Positions 1-8,733 of a DNA stretch of 64,000 nucleotides are shown here, piece by piece. Origin of the DNA: Clostridium fungisolvens. Lineage in GTDB: Bacteria > Bacillota > Clostridia > Clostridiales > Clostridiaceae. The stretch's first letter is position 1; each line of letters opens with the position of its first letter. The notes under the pieces are model-generated. The model was not told where the DNA came from. It searched no databases and saw only the letters and a program-made list of their open reading frames with translations. The stretch spans positions 2,418,001-2,482,000 of the forward strand of contig NZ_BLZR01000001.1 of NCBI RefSeq assembly GCF_014193895.1. The letters run 5' to 3'. A program made the translations under genes and the position numbers.

Positions 1-1
1 C

Positions 2-595
2 TTCTTCTTATGTAATATCCTATTTATTATATGTGCATATACTGTGGAAATAAAATTTGGCAATATATTAGTGTTTTTAATTGCTTTAATTCCTACTGGT
101 CCATCAATTACTGCAGTATGCTCTTCTATGGGCAAGATAGTTAGGGAAAAATATTTAGATACAACAAGAGATTTTTTCAAGGCATATAAAGATAATTTCT
201 TTTCTTCAATGAAGCTATGGATTTTATTTCTTTTAACTACTTTCATATTGCTACTAGATATAAAATTATGCTTCATAAATAAAAGCTTTTTATTTTTGTT
301 AATACCAACTGTTATAATTTTGTTTCTTTTAGTTTTGATTTTTTCATATGCCTTTCCTTTACTATCAAGGTTTAGCATGAAAACAATAGATATAATTAAA
401 TTATCAGTTTATTTAGCACTAAAAAATCCTCTGATTTCATTAATTAATATTACAGTACTTATTGTATCTACTCTCTTGTTTTTTGAAGGAAGAGGCATAA
501 TCGGTCTATTTTTAGGAAGCTTAGCATCATATGCAATAATATTTAATATGAGAAGAATATTTGATTATGTAGAAAAAAAATTTGTAAGCCCATAA
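2..595 (+). CDS. DUF624 (YesL-like) membrane protein, 5' end cut by window
   Basis: The reading frame is open from base 2, so the gene is cut by the window edge; the GTG at 44 is only an internal candidate start. About 197 residues are visible, with several hydrophobic segments and a Pro-Thr-Gly-Pro motif (about residue 34 of the visible part) typical of the DUF624/YesL family. These membrane proteins commonly sit beside sugar ABC transporters and polysaccharide-degrading enzymes; their biochemical role is not established. The arabinan locus downstream fits that context. A hairpin with a T-run follows the stop codon. Family assignment is from the motif and neighbourhood; function is unknown. 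Confidence 0.7.
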   Translation, partial: FFLCNILFIICAYTVEIKFGNILVFLIALIPTGPSITAVCSSMGKIVREKYLDTTRDFFKAYKDNFFSSMKLWILFLLTTFILLLDIKLCFINKSFLFLLIPTVIILFLLVLIFSYAFPLLSRFSMKTIDIIKLSVYLALKNPLISLINITVLIVSTLLFFEGRGIIGLFLGSLASYAIIFNMRRIFDYVEKKFVSP

Positions 596-611
596 GTTAT
601 TCATTATATAT

Positions 612-650
612 AAAAATATGAAGTTACGTAAAAGTGCTTCATATTTTTTT
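612..650 (+). terminator. Intrinsic terminator after DUF624 gene
   Basis: ATATGAAG (616-623) pairs with CTTCATAT (637-644), followed by a run of T. Confidence 0.75.
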
Positions 651-1109
651 ACTTTTAAATACCTTTTTATTCTTCCTAAAATCAATTTTCATTTAATTTA
701 GTCCTCTACTTATAATATTTTAATAGCAATTATTTAACACAATAAATCAGAAAGATTAAAAATAAAGTGATGTTTAATACTTATAAATTATTCACCATAT
801 TATACAGAACTATTTTACCTTTATCTAAATATGTGAAAATATGTTATATTTACTATTGTAAATGATTAAACAATTGCTATCACTGCATATTTATTTTTTT
901 ATTCTTGATAAAATTAAATTTTATTTTAGAAAAACTTAAAATATTATTTCATTATTTTCCGTAAAATAGTATAATAATGTAAGAGTAGTATATTTAATTT
1001 AAACATAATTTTAAAAATATGCCATGATTTTTTTGATAGTAATATCTTAAACTATACTTTCACTGAGTTTATTGCATAAAATTTTATTAATACTATAGAG
1101 GAGAATGTC
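651..1109. other. AT-rich intergenic region upstream of the ArsR regulator
   Basis: No ORF with a ribosome binding site was found. Near the 3' end (1052-1071) lies CTATACTTTCACTGAGTTTA, which recurs with one base missing upstream of araN (8663-8681). This makes it a candidate shared operator or promoter element. Confidence 0.5.
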
Positions 1110-2027
1110 ATGATACACATAACGGACTTAAAAGAAAGCTTACCTTTATTCAAAGCCTTAAGCTCTGATATAAGGGTACAGATAATTGAACTTCTTTCAG
1201 AACATAAACAATTAAACATGAATGAATTAGCAGAAAAACTTCAACTTACTAATGGTGCAGTAACAATGCACATAAAGAAATTAGAAGAATGTGGCTTAAT
1301 AAAAACTAATACCTTAACTGCAAAACACGGGATCCAAAAAATTTGTTATTTGCATGAAGATAAATTCGTAATTGACATAGGAACTCAAGATATAGAAAAT
1401 TCCTATGAATTAGAAATAGGAATAGGACACTATTCCTCTTATGAAATTTCCCCAACATGCGGCATTGCCACAAAAGAAAGACTTATTGGAGAAGTTGACA
1501 ATCCAAGTTATTTTGCTGATCCCGAAAGAATTAATGCAGATATCTTATGGTTTACAAAAGGTTTTATCGAATATAGAATTCCAAATTATTTAAAGCCAGG
1601 TCAAGAGTTTTCAGAAATACAAATATCTATGGAAATAAGTTCTGAGGCACCTGGAAACTGCAACATTTGGCCTTCAGATATTCATTTTATACTAAATAAC
1701 ATCAATGTAGGTAGCTGGACTAGTCCCGGAGATTATGCCGACAGTAAAGGTATCCTAACTCCATCTTGGTGGTTCCCTAACTGGAATCAATACGGTTTAC
1801 TAAAGCTCTTAATAATCAACAAGTTTGGTACATTTATTGATGGATTAAAAATATCAGACACTACAATAGAAGATATAAATTTAAATTATAAAAGCGATTT
1901 AATATTAAAAATGGCTGTTCCTGAGGAAACCAAACATGTTGGCGGCTTAACCATCTTCGGTAAAAACTTCGGAAATTATAATCAAGGTTTAAATGTAAGA
2001 GTTGTTTATGATATACCTAATAATTAA
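1110..2027 (+). CDS. ArsR-type HTH regulator with beta-rich C-terminal domain
   Basis: Residues about 10-80 form a winged helix of ArsR type: 'FKALSSDIRVQIIELL', then recognition helix 'TNGAVTMHIKKLEECGLI'. The remaining ~210 residues are not a known ArsR metal site. They are rich in Trp, Gly, Pro and aromatics ('PSWWFPNWNQYG') and look like a beta-sandwich, perhaps a carbohydrate-sensing module (inference). An AGAGGAG ribosome binding site precedes ATG 1110. The gene is convergent with the GH43-GH51-AraNPQ genes, which it is the obvious candidate to control. A near-identical 19-20 bp motif occurs upstream of this gene and of araN. The HTH is clear; the ligand is unknown. Confidence 0.8.
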   Translation: MIHITDLKESLPLFKALSSDIRVQIIELLSEHKQLNMNELAEKLQLTNGAVTMHIKKLEECGLIKTNTLTAKHGIQKICYLHEDKFVIDIGTQDIENSYELEIGIGHYSSYEISPTCGIATKERLIGEVDNPSYFADPERINADILWFTKGFIEYRIPNYLKPGQEFSEIQISMEISSEAPGNCNIWPSDIHFILNNINVGSWTSPGDYADSKGILTPSWWFPNWNQYGLLKLLIINKFGTFIDGLKISDTTIEDINLNYKSDLILKMAVPEETKHVGGLTIFGKNFGNYNQGLNVRVVYDIPNN

Positions 2028-2033
2028 CAGTAA

Positions 2034-2067
2034 AAAGTTCACTGAAGCAGCCTTCTCAGTGAACTTT
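2034..2067. terminator. Hairpin after ArsR-type regulator gene
   Basis: AAAGTTCACTGA pairs perfectly with TCAGTGAACTTT around a 10-nt loop. The T-run is better on the minus strand, so it may work in both directions. Confidence 0.6.
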
Positions 2068-2158
2068 CTACTATATATATCCAAAACGTCTAAAGTTTTT
2101 TAAACATCAAGATTTATCCGCATAAAATTTTCACATTTTCTTGTACATTAAAATAACT

Positions 2159-2199
2159 AAAGCACGTAAGATTCATATAAAATGAATTTACGCGCTTTT
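2159..2199. terminator. Terminator of the arabinan operon (minus)
   Basis: A long imperfect hairpin (2159-2176 with 2182-2198, loop ATAAA) lies 40 bp beyond the GH43 stop codon. Confidence 0.65.
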
Positions 2200-2238
2200 A
2201 ATATGCATATTAAATCAGTATTGGTTATATTAATAATT

Positions 2239-3648
2239 CTATTTACTCATCTTCCCCCATATAGCTAGCCCTTTTTTATCAATTCCAGTGAATACTAATG
2301 TTGATTTGTTGTTTTCCCAATCCCAAGCAGGAATAACCTTACATTCAAATCTATGTTCTTCATCATTAGATAAACTTATAGTAAGATTATTATCTCCTTC
2401 AATACTCCATTTAGCGTTGTCCTTATCTATCTTTCCATTTGACTTAAAGGTATATTGTTCAGATGGTATTATATCATTATTGTCCTTTGCTAATAATATA
2501 ACATCCCATTGACCAGCAATAGCATCCTTAGATATTTTTTGCTCTTTTTCTCCTGCATATTTTTCAGGTGATACCATCGGCCAACCATCTTTAGACCATT
2601 CAATTTTTCTTACATTTAAATAAAACCAATTTGGATCTTGTTCCGTTCTTATATGATGATATATATAATAATTATACCCGTCCTTTAATACCGAATTATG
2701 ACCAGGCGCTAACCAACCTTCGCTATCTCCAAATTTATAGCCTCCCATAATTTTATTTCCTACTTCGTTTGGATCTATTATTGTGTCAGTCATATCATTT
2801 CCATTAATATCTAAATAAGGCCCATCAATATTATCTGACCTTCCCACTCTAACATTGTAATCTTTCGATAATGAATCATACGACTCGAATAAATAATATT
2901 TTTTCTGTGTATCATTATATATTATATACGGTCCCTCCACAGCACCACTGACAGAGTTATTCCTAGAAGATATGTTCTTCCCTTTATCCGCAGAATCAAT
3001 TGGTTTCCCTGTATTCTTATCAAGTTTAACTATATATATACCAGTCCAAAAAGAGCCATAACTCATCCACATGTCACCGTTTTTATCAAAAACTATATTA
3101 GGATCTATAGCATTCATTTTATCTCCTTCTTCAGTCTTGATTACGTATCCCATATCCTCCCATGGTCCTTCAATAGATTTACTTCTTTCTAAACCTATAT
3201 AAGATTTGTTCTTTCCAAAAGATGATGCAGCATAATACAAATAATAATAATCCCCAACTTTTGTTACATCTGGTGCCCAAAGTCCATTGGCACCAGTCCA
3301 TTCGTAAGCTCCAGTTGGAACCCCCTCTAAAGCTTGACCTACAAACTGCCAGTTAATCATATCTTTTGATTTTCTCACCTGAATCCCTGGTGTTGCTGGA
3401 CCACCTACTCTAGCATCTGTGGAAAAAACATAATACATATCTCCATCTTTAAATACAGAAGGATCGTGAGTACCTACAGTTCCCCATTTGCTTTTATCGT
3501 TTAAAGCATCCAAGTCTCTAACCTTTTCTTCTGCTATACCACTTGGAAAAGTTATTTGTTGTAAAGCTTTAGTTTTATTTGAAGAAGAACATCCTACAGC
3601 CCCGATTGAAAATGCTAAAGATATTGCTAATGCTAAATACTTCTTAAT
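2239..3648 (-). CDS. GH43 arabinan endo-1,5-alpha-L-arabinosidase, surface lipoprotein (ATT start)
   Basis: A secreted arabinanase of the Abn2/GH43 type. Visible catalytic signatures are 'THDPSV' (Asp base), 'AIDPN' (Asp) and 'GAVEGPYI' (Glu acid), plus the metal-site His in 'APGHNS'. A C-terminal ~90-residue beta domain follows, as in Abn2-type enzymes of about 470 residues. In frame upstream of TTG 3513 is a lipoprotein signal: Lys-Lys, a hydrophobic stretch, then 'IGAVGC'. This region must belong to the protein, but it has no ATG, GTG or TTG between the upstream stop and TTG 3513. GGAGG stands 7 nt before an ATT codon at 3648-3646, read here as the start (469 aa). Last gene of the minus-strand arabinan cluster; a hairpin separates it from GH51. 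Family is sure, start codon is inference. Confidence 0.85.
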   Translation of the reverse strand: MKKYLALAISLAFSIGAVGCSSSNKTKALQQITFPSGIAEEKVRDLDALNDKSKWGTVGTHDPSVFKDGDMYYVFSTDARVGGPATPGIQVRKSKDMINWQFVGQALEGVPTGAYEWTGANGLWAPDVTKVGDYYYLYYAASSFGKNKSYIGLERSKSIEGPWEDMGYVIKTEEGDKMNAIDPNIVFDKNGDMWMSYGSFWTGIYIVKLDKNTGKPIDSADKGKNISSRNNSVSGAVEGPYIIYNDTQKKYYLFESYDSLSKDYNVRVGRSDNIDGPYLDINGNDMTDTIIDPNEVGNKIMGGYKFGDSEGWLAPGHNSVLKDGYNYYIYHHIRTEQDPNWFYLNVRKIEWSKDGWPMVSPEKYAGEKEQKISKDAIAGQWDVILLAKDNNDIIPSEQYTFKSNGKIDKDNAKWSIEGDNNLTISLSNDEEHRFECKVIPAWDWENNKSTLVFTGIDKKGLAIWGKMSK

Positions 3649-3663
3649 AGTAAAACCTCCTTT
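3649..3663 (-). promoter_or_regulatory. Strong ribosome binding site before an ATT codon
   Basis: On the minus strand AAAGGAGG is followed by TTTTACT and then ATT AAG AAG, the first codons of a lipoprotein signal peptide. Spacing is ideal for initiation at ATT. Confidence 0.6.
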
Positions 3664-3673
3664 AATATGAAAA

Positions 3674-3714
3674 TAGGATTTAGCACAGCAATTTTATTAG
3701 TGCACTAAATCCTA
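3674..3714 (-). terminator. Hairpin between GH51 and GH43 genes
   Basis: TAGGATTTAG and CTAAATCCTA are perfect 10-bp arms; the minus-strand side is followed by TTTTC. It is probably a partial terminator that lowers GH43 expression relative to the upstream genes. Confidence 0.6.
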
Positions 3715-3753
3715 ATTTAAGAGAATAATATTATGAAAATTTTCTTCTTTAAA

Positions 3754-5247
3754 TTACTGACAGCTAAGCCTTATCATATTCCATGATAATTTAGGAAGAA
3801 CAATCTCTAAACTTCCTTCATTAACTTCAGGAACATCTATATTCCTCGGCTTAACATTTTCAGGATTTTCAAAAGTGTTTGTAGCATTAAGATCAGGACC
3901 ATCCAATACAACATGTTCTATAACCTTTAGTTCTCCAAACGACCTAAGCTCAGCAGATAATTCAACATCATCTATTTGGTCACAATTCAGTGCAAAAATA
4001 GTTATAGAGCTATCTTCTTTATTATAAGTGGCTGTTGATTGCACTATTGGTATATCCCCATGAATATTTGTTTTAAAAGTAGGTGCATCGAGCAACACAT
4101 TCAAAACTTCTCCCCTTCCATAAGTTGATACCTGTTGAAAAGGATAAAAAGTCGTTTGTTTAATAACCGGTCCGCCTTTCTTTGTGAAGATAGGTGCTAT
4201 TACATTTACCAATTGAGCTAAACATGCTATTTTAACTCTATCAGCATGCTTGAGTAATGAGCACATAAGCCCTCCGAAAACCAAAGCATCTAAAAGGGAG
4301 TATATATCTTCAAGTATAGGAGGTGCAATTTCCCAATCTTTTAGTTGTATCTTTTTTTGATACCAAACATTCCATTCATCAAAAGATAAATACATAGTTT
4401 TATTACTTCTTTTCTTTGCCTTTACATAATCTGCAGTGCTTACTATTGTTGTAATAAACTTTTCCATATCGGCAAAAGACCCTAAGAAATCTTCTGTATT
4501 TCCAAAGTTCTCATAATATCTATGACAGGATATGTAATCAACTTGTTCATAAAGATACTCAAGAACCGTTCTGTCCCATTCAGGAAAGGTTGGTATTTCA
4601 GCATTTGAGCTACCGCAAGCAACTAGTTCAATTGTAGGATCTACCCATTTCATTATCTTAGCAGCTTCTAAAGCTTTTTTACCATAGTCATCTGCATTCA
4701 AATGGCCTATCTGCCATGGTCCATCCATTTCATTTCCCAAACACCATAATCTAAAATTATGCGGTTCTTCATGTCCATTTTTCTTTCTAAGTTCACTTAA
4801 ATCTGTACCACCTGGATGATTACAATATTCAACAAAATATCCAGCATCCTGAGGAGTGCCTGTTCCTAAATTAACAGCTATCATAGGCTCAATATTAGCT
4901 TTTTTGGCCCAATCTACAAACTCATCAATTCCAACTTCGTTTGTTTCAGTTGTTCTCCATGCGTAATCAAGCCTCCTAGGCCTATCTGCTTTAGGCCCTA
5001 TTCCGTCTCTCCAGTTATATCCAGAGACAAAATTCCCACCTGGATATCTAACCATAGGAACCTTTAGTTCCTTGATTAATTCCATAACATCTTTTCTGAA
5101 TCCTTGCTCATCAGCCGTCGGATGATCCGGCTCATATATTCCTGTATAAACTGCTCTTCCTAGATGTTCAATGAAAGAAGCAAACATACGTGGATCGACT
5201 TCCGAAATCTTATAATTTTTATCTACAAAGTATTTTACTTTTTTCAT
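3754..5247 (-). CDS. abfA: GH51 intracellular alpha-L-arabinofuranosidase
   Basis: 497 residues, the usual GH51 length. The acid/base Glu is in 'CLGNEMDGPW' (about residue 173) and the nucleophile Glu in 'LSFDEWNVWY' (about 295). Other GH51 landmarks are 'VRYPGGNFVSGYNWRDG' and a C-terminal beta-sandwich. No signal peptide, so it acts in the cytoplasm, releasing L-arabinose from arabino-oligosaccharides imported by AraNPQ. ATG 5247 has AAGGAGC upstream. It lies 46 bp after araQ in the same minus-strand operon, before the GH43 gene. Confidence 0.95.
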   Translation of the reverse strand: MKKVKYFVDKNYKISEVDPRMFASFIEHLGRAVYTGIYEPDHPTADEQGFRKDVMELIKELKVPMVRYPGGNFVSGYNWRDGIGPKADRPRRLDYAWRTTETNEVGIDEFVDWAKKANIEPMIAVNLGTGTPQDAGYFVEYCNHPGGTDLSELRKKNGHEEPHNFRLWCLGNEMDGPWQIGHLNADDYGKKALEAAKIMKWVDPTIELVACGSSNAEIPTFPEWDRTVLEYLYEQVDYISCHRYYENFGNTEDFLGSFADMEKFITTIVSTADYVKAKKRSNKTMYLSFDEWNVWYQKKIQLKDWEIAPPILEDIYSLLDALVFGGLMCSLLKHADRVKIACLAQLVNVIAPIFTKKGGPVIKQTTFYPFQQVSTYGRGEVLNVLLDAPTFKTNIHGDIPIVQSTATYNKEDSSITIFALNCDQIDDVELSAELRSFGELKVIEHVVLDGPDLNATNTFENPENVKPRNIDVPEVNEGSLEIVLPKLSWNMIRLSCQ

Positions 5248-5293
5248 AACTATTGCTCCTTTTTGGTTTAAATACTGCTACCATATATTAAAA

Positions 5294-6181
5294 CTAACCT
5301 TTTACTCCACTTATTGCTACAGACTCTATAATCCACTTTTGGAAAATTATAAACACTATTATTATAGGAAGCATTGCAACTACAGATGCTGCCATTATTA
5401 ACGGATAATCAGTTTGTATCGCATATGTTGCATTAAATGATTGTATAACAGTTTGAATAGTCATTTTCTCTGGTGTGCTTATATATATAGCTGGTGCTAA
5501 GAAGTCATTCCATATTCCCATGAACCACAGTATTATCTGAGCAGACAAAGCTGGACCAGTTAGAGGGAATATTATCTTATAATATATTTTAAAGAAGGAA
5601 CATCCATCTATTTTTGCCGCGTCTATAATATCATTAGGTATACCTTGTATATACTGTCTTAAGAAGAATATCATAGTTACGTTACCGAATAATCCTGGAA
5701 CTATAAGTGGTAATAACGAATCTACCCAACCTATCTTTGAGAAGAAAACGAATTGAGGAATCATTACAACAGGGAAAGGAATCATCATTGTGCCAAGTAA
5801 AGCTAAGAATATCTTATTCTTATGTGGAAAATTAAGTTTTGCAAAACTGAAAGCTGCTAAACTTGATGTAAAAGTACCTACTACAGTAACAGTTACCCCA
5901 ACCTTTAAGCTGTTTATGAAACCACTTAATAGCGGCCCTTTTTCCCATATTTCAGAGTATTTACCCCAAACAAAAGGTTTGGGTATCCATACAGGCGGTA
6001 ATTGGAACACTTGGAGTTTCTCTTTTACAGAAGTAGAAACCATCCAAAGCAATGGTACTATCATGACTAATGATCCTGCTAACAATATAAGAAATATAAT
6101 TATATTAGCTATCTGAGTTCTTCTTTTCATTCCTGACATTTCGTATTTTGGTTTCTTTTTAATTGTTTCAGTATTTAGCAC
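5294..6181 (-). CDS. araQ: Arabino-oligosaccharide ABC transporter permease (AraQ-like)
   Basis: 295 residues with six membrane segments and the MalG-type EAA-like loop ('DAAKIDGCSFFKIYYKIIFP', about 190-210). Together with AraP it forms the pore of a CUT1-family importer. It starts at GTG 6181 behind GAGGTGATATAA; the next gene upstream (araP) ends 19 bp away. No ATPase gene lies in the cluster, which is usual for this family: a shared MsmX-like ATPase encoded elsewhere energises it. Confidence 0.9.
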   Translation of the reverse strand: MLNTETIKKKPKYEMSGMKRRTQIANIIIFLILLAGSLVMIVPLLWMVSTSVKEKLQVFQLPPVWIPKPFVWGKYSEIWEKGPLLSGFINSLKVGVTVTVVGTFTSSLAAFSFAKLNFPHKNKIFLALLGTMMIPFPVVMIPQFVFFSKIGWVDSLLPLIVPGLFGNVTMIFFLRQYIQGIPNDIIDAAKIDGCSFFKIYYKIIFPLTGPALSAQIILWFMGIWNDFLAPAIYISTPEKMTIQTVIQSFNATYAIQTDYPLIMAASVVAMLPIIIVFIIFQKWIIESVAISGVKG

Positions 6182-6200
6182 TTATATCACCTCTTTCTTG

Positions 6201-7088
6201 TTAGCTTTCGAAGAATGTATCATTATTTCTAAATTGAATTAGTGTAACTATAAATATAAATATTGCTAGAAGCCATGCAACAGCACAGGCATATCCCATT
6301 TGGTAATTTTTAAAAGCCTTGTCCCACAAATAGTAAACTATTGTTGCTGCACTATAGTTTGGACCACCATTGTCAGTCATTATGTTTGGTTCAACGAACA
6401 TTTGTGAACCACCTATGATACCTGTTATAACCATATAGAATGTAACTGGCTTTAAAAGCGGAATTGTGATATATCTAAATATGTTAAAAGAAGTTGCTCC
6501 ATCTAATTGAGCTGCTTCGTAATAGTCTTTTGAAATACTTTGTATACCTGCTAGGTATAAAAGCATGGAGCCTCCAAGACCCTTCCATATAGCCATACCC
6601 ATAATGGCTGGCTTAACAGTAGTTTCGTTAAATAACCAGTTTGGCCCTTTTATATGGAACCAACCATCTAATAATTGATTTAGTAGACCGTAGTCTCCGT
6701 TATATACCCATCTCCATAGTATTGATACAGCTGCTACAGAAGATATAACTGGTATATAGTAAATAACTCTAAAAGCTTTTATTCCAAATATTTTTCTATT
6801 CATCATTAGTGCTAATGCTAATGCTAAAATAAGTCCGATAGGAATACCAATCATCATAAATACTGTATTATAAAGTGATCTCCAAAAGTTTATATCATGG
6901 AACATATCTTTAAAGTTTTGAAGACCTACAAAATGTATGTCACCTATTGAGCTCCAATCAGTGAATCCTGCATAAAGCGAAAACATTAACGGGCCAAAGG
7001 CAAAAAGAAAAAAACCAAGAACTGGTGCGAGAACAAACAATAGACCTGCTTTACGCTCTTTAGCATAATAGTCTGATTTTATAGCCAT
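6201..7088 (-). CDS. araP: Arabino-oligosaccharide ABC transporter permease (AraP-like)
   Basis: 295 residues, MalF-type permease with about six membrane helices. An 'EAAQLDGATSFNIFRYITIP' loop (about 190-210) contacts the ATPase. ATG 7088 is preceded by a GGTGG ribosome binding site. It lies between araN and araQ, separated from araN by a perfect 18-bp hairpin. Import partner of AraQ and the AraN lipoprotein. Confidence 0.9.
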   Translation of the reverse strand: MAIKSDYYAKERKAGLLFVLAPVLGFFLFAFGPLMFSLYAGFTDWSSIGDIHFVGLQNFKDMFHDINFWRSLYNTVFMMIGIPIGLILALALALMMNRKIFGIKAFRVIYYIPVISSVAAVSILWRWVYNGDYGLLNQLLDGWFHIKGPNWLFNETTVKPAIMGMAIWKGLGGSMLLYLAGIQSISKDYYEAAQLDGATSFNIFRYITIPLLKPVTFYMVITGIIGGSQMFVEPNIMTDNGGPNYSAATIVYYLWDKAFKNYQMGYACAVAWLLAIFIFIVTLIQFRNNDTFFES

Positions 7089-7167
7089 GATTCCACCACC
7101 TATTATTATATTAATTACCGCGCTTACCTTATTATTTCTAGCTATTTTTATATTTAAGTACTGAATC

Positions 7168-7212
7168 TTTATCTATTGCAGAAGAATAACCATCTCTTCT
7201 GCAATAGATAAA
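7168..7212 (-). terminator. Perfect 18-bp hairpin between araN and araP
   Basis: Bases 7168-7185 and 7195-7212 are exact inverted repeats around a 9-nt loop. There is no clear T-run. In binding-protein-transport operons such a hairpin usually protects the upstream binding-protein mRNA and reduces read-through to the permeases. Confidence 0.7.
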
Positions 7213-7225
7213 TGATTAATTTTAA

Positions 7226-8596
7226 TTATTTCTTCTTTTCTTTCTTTTCTCTTTCAATAGCTTTGTCTAAAAGTTCTTGCATCTTAGGCTGAACTTCCTT
7301 ACAGTATTCTGCAGCTGTCTTTTTACCATCTAAAACTGGTTGAATTCCTTCGAAGAACTTGTTGATCCATTCAGCATTATAAGTATATTCTGCTGGCATA
7401 GATCTACCTGTGTTTTCAATTATATTTAGGAATTCTTGCTTATTTTCTGGTTGAATATCCTTATTATTTACATATTCATTCTTTGCCATTGACATTAAGT
7501 TTGGAACCTGGATTTGCATGTCTGAAACCATCTTATTTGCATCTTTATCTGTTGATAAGAATGTTGCTAAGTTAACAGCTTCTTGTGGATGTTTTGTATT
7601 AGCACCAACTGCGAAACCAACTGAACCTAACCATGTAGCTGACTTTCCAGTAGCAGGGCTTGCTGGATATGGTATTATGTCATATTTGAAAGGAAGATCT
7701 TTAAATGCTGCTATATCCCATGGAGCTACAGCGAAGAAAGCTAATTGTCCTTTTAACCATCTTTGATAAGTATCTAGTGTTTGACCTTCTTGTGCTGAAG
7801 GCGTTATTTTATTCTTTAAAGTTTGATCTGCGAAGAATTGTAATGCTTCAGCAAACTTTGGATCATCAACAGTTACTTTTGTCTTAGATTCATCTAAGAA
7901 GTCTGCTCCGTTACTCCATACAAAGCTTTGAAGTGTCCAGTTAACATTTAAACCAGTTCCCCACTGATCCATTTTTCCATCACCATTTGTATCTTTAGTA
8001 AGCTTCTTACAAACTTCAATCCATTCATCCCATGTATATGGCTTATTTTTATCTGGAAGAGGAATTCCGGCTTTTATAAACATATCTTTGTTATACCCAA
8101 AACCAAAAGGTCCTATATCCTTTGGTAAAGCATATTGATCTCCTTGTCCAATCTTTTCACCATCATATTTATATTTCGCAAGTCCTTTTGGCCATATATC
8201 AGATAAATCTAATATTTTAGCTTCTTCTGCTTTTTTAAGATAAGGTGTCATATCTAATATGTTTCCTGAGTTAACCCAAGCTTTAACATCTCCTGGATTC
8301 ATATATAATACATCAGGTAACTTTTTTGATGCCATAGAAGCTTGTATTTTTTGTCCGTATTGGTCAGCTGTAGTAGAAACAATCTTAACCTTTACATTAG
8401 GATACTTAGCTTCGAATTTTTTAATTACTTGATCAAAAACCTTAGTTTCTTGTGGTTGTCCATAACACATCCAAGTAAGTTCGATTTTTCCATCAGATGA
8501 AGCAGCATCTTTCTTATTTCCACAACCTACAAATACTGACGCTACTACTACTGCAGTAATAAGAATTGACATTATTTTTTTTGATCTTTTTAACAT
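7226..8596 (-). CDS. araN: Arabino-oligosaccharide-binding lipoprotein (AraN-like)
   Basis: 456 residues. The N-terminus is a lipoprotein signal (Lys-Arg, hydrophobic core, 'VFVGC' lipobox at about residue 25). The rest is an extracellular solute-binding protein family 1 fold ('LTWMCYGQPQETKVF', 'DVLYMNPGDVKAWVNSG'). It captures arabino-oligosaccharides outside the cell and delivers them to AraPQ. First gene of the minus-strand operon araN-araP-araQ-abfA-GH43; ATG 8596 has a GGGGGAGAATG ribosome binding site. Inverted repeats at 8673-8696 and 8709-8733 upstream are candidate operators. Substrate is inferred from the glycosidases in the operon. Confidence 0.88.
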   Translation of the reverse strand: MLKRSKKIMSILITAVVVASVFVGCGNKKDAASSDGKIELTWMCYGQPQETKVFDQVIKKFEAKYPNVKVKIVSTTADQYGQKIQASMASKKLPDVLYMNPGDVKAWVNSGNILDMTPYLKKAEEAKILDLSDIWPKGLAKYKYDGEKIGQGDQYALPKDIGPFGFGYNKDMFIKAGIPLPDKNKPYTWDEWIEVCKKLTKDTNGDGKMDQWGTGLNVNWTLQSFVWSNGADFLDESKTKVTVDDPKFAEALQFFADQTLKNKITPSAQEGQTLDTYQRWLKGQLAFFAVAPWDIAAFKDLPFKYDIIPYPASPATGKSATWLGSVGFAVGANTKHPQEAVNLATFLSTDKDANKMVSDMQIQVPNLMSMAKNEYVNNKDIQPENKQEFLNIIENTGRSMPAEYTYNAEWINKFFEGIQPVLDGKKTAAEYCKEVQPKMQELLDKAIEREKKEKKK

Positions 8597-8662
8597 ACAT
8601 TCTCCCCCTTGATAGTTTTAAACGTAGAATTTTAATGATTTGTAAAATTATTTAGTTTAGGC

Positions 8663-8681
8663 CTATACTTTCATGAGTTTA
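8663..8681 (+). promoter_or_regulatory. Motif shared with the ArsR-type gene's upstream region
   Basis: CTATACTTTCATGAGTTTA matches 1052-1071 except for one missing C. Its right part overlaps an imperfect palindrome at 8673-8696. Confidence 0.45.
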
Positions 8682-8696
8682 AAGCTTTTAACTCAT
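8673..8696. promoter_or_regulatory. Inverted repeat ATGAGTT-N10-AACTCAT upstream of araN
   Basis: Seven-base perfect arms with a centre that is itself palindromic (AAAGCTTT). Candidate operator of the arabinan operon. Confidence 0.45.
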
Positions 8697-8708
8697 TTTT
8701 CTTTTGTT

Positions 8709-8733
8709 TTAATATTATATGAAATAATATTAA
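8709..8733. promoter_or_regulatory. Inverted repeat TTAATATTAT-N5-ATAATATTAA
   Basis: Perfect 10-bp arms around ATGAA, 110 bp upstream of araN; a second candidate operator. AT-only arms make chance occurrence more likely. Confidence 0.35.
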
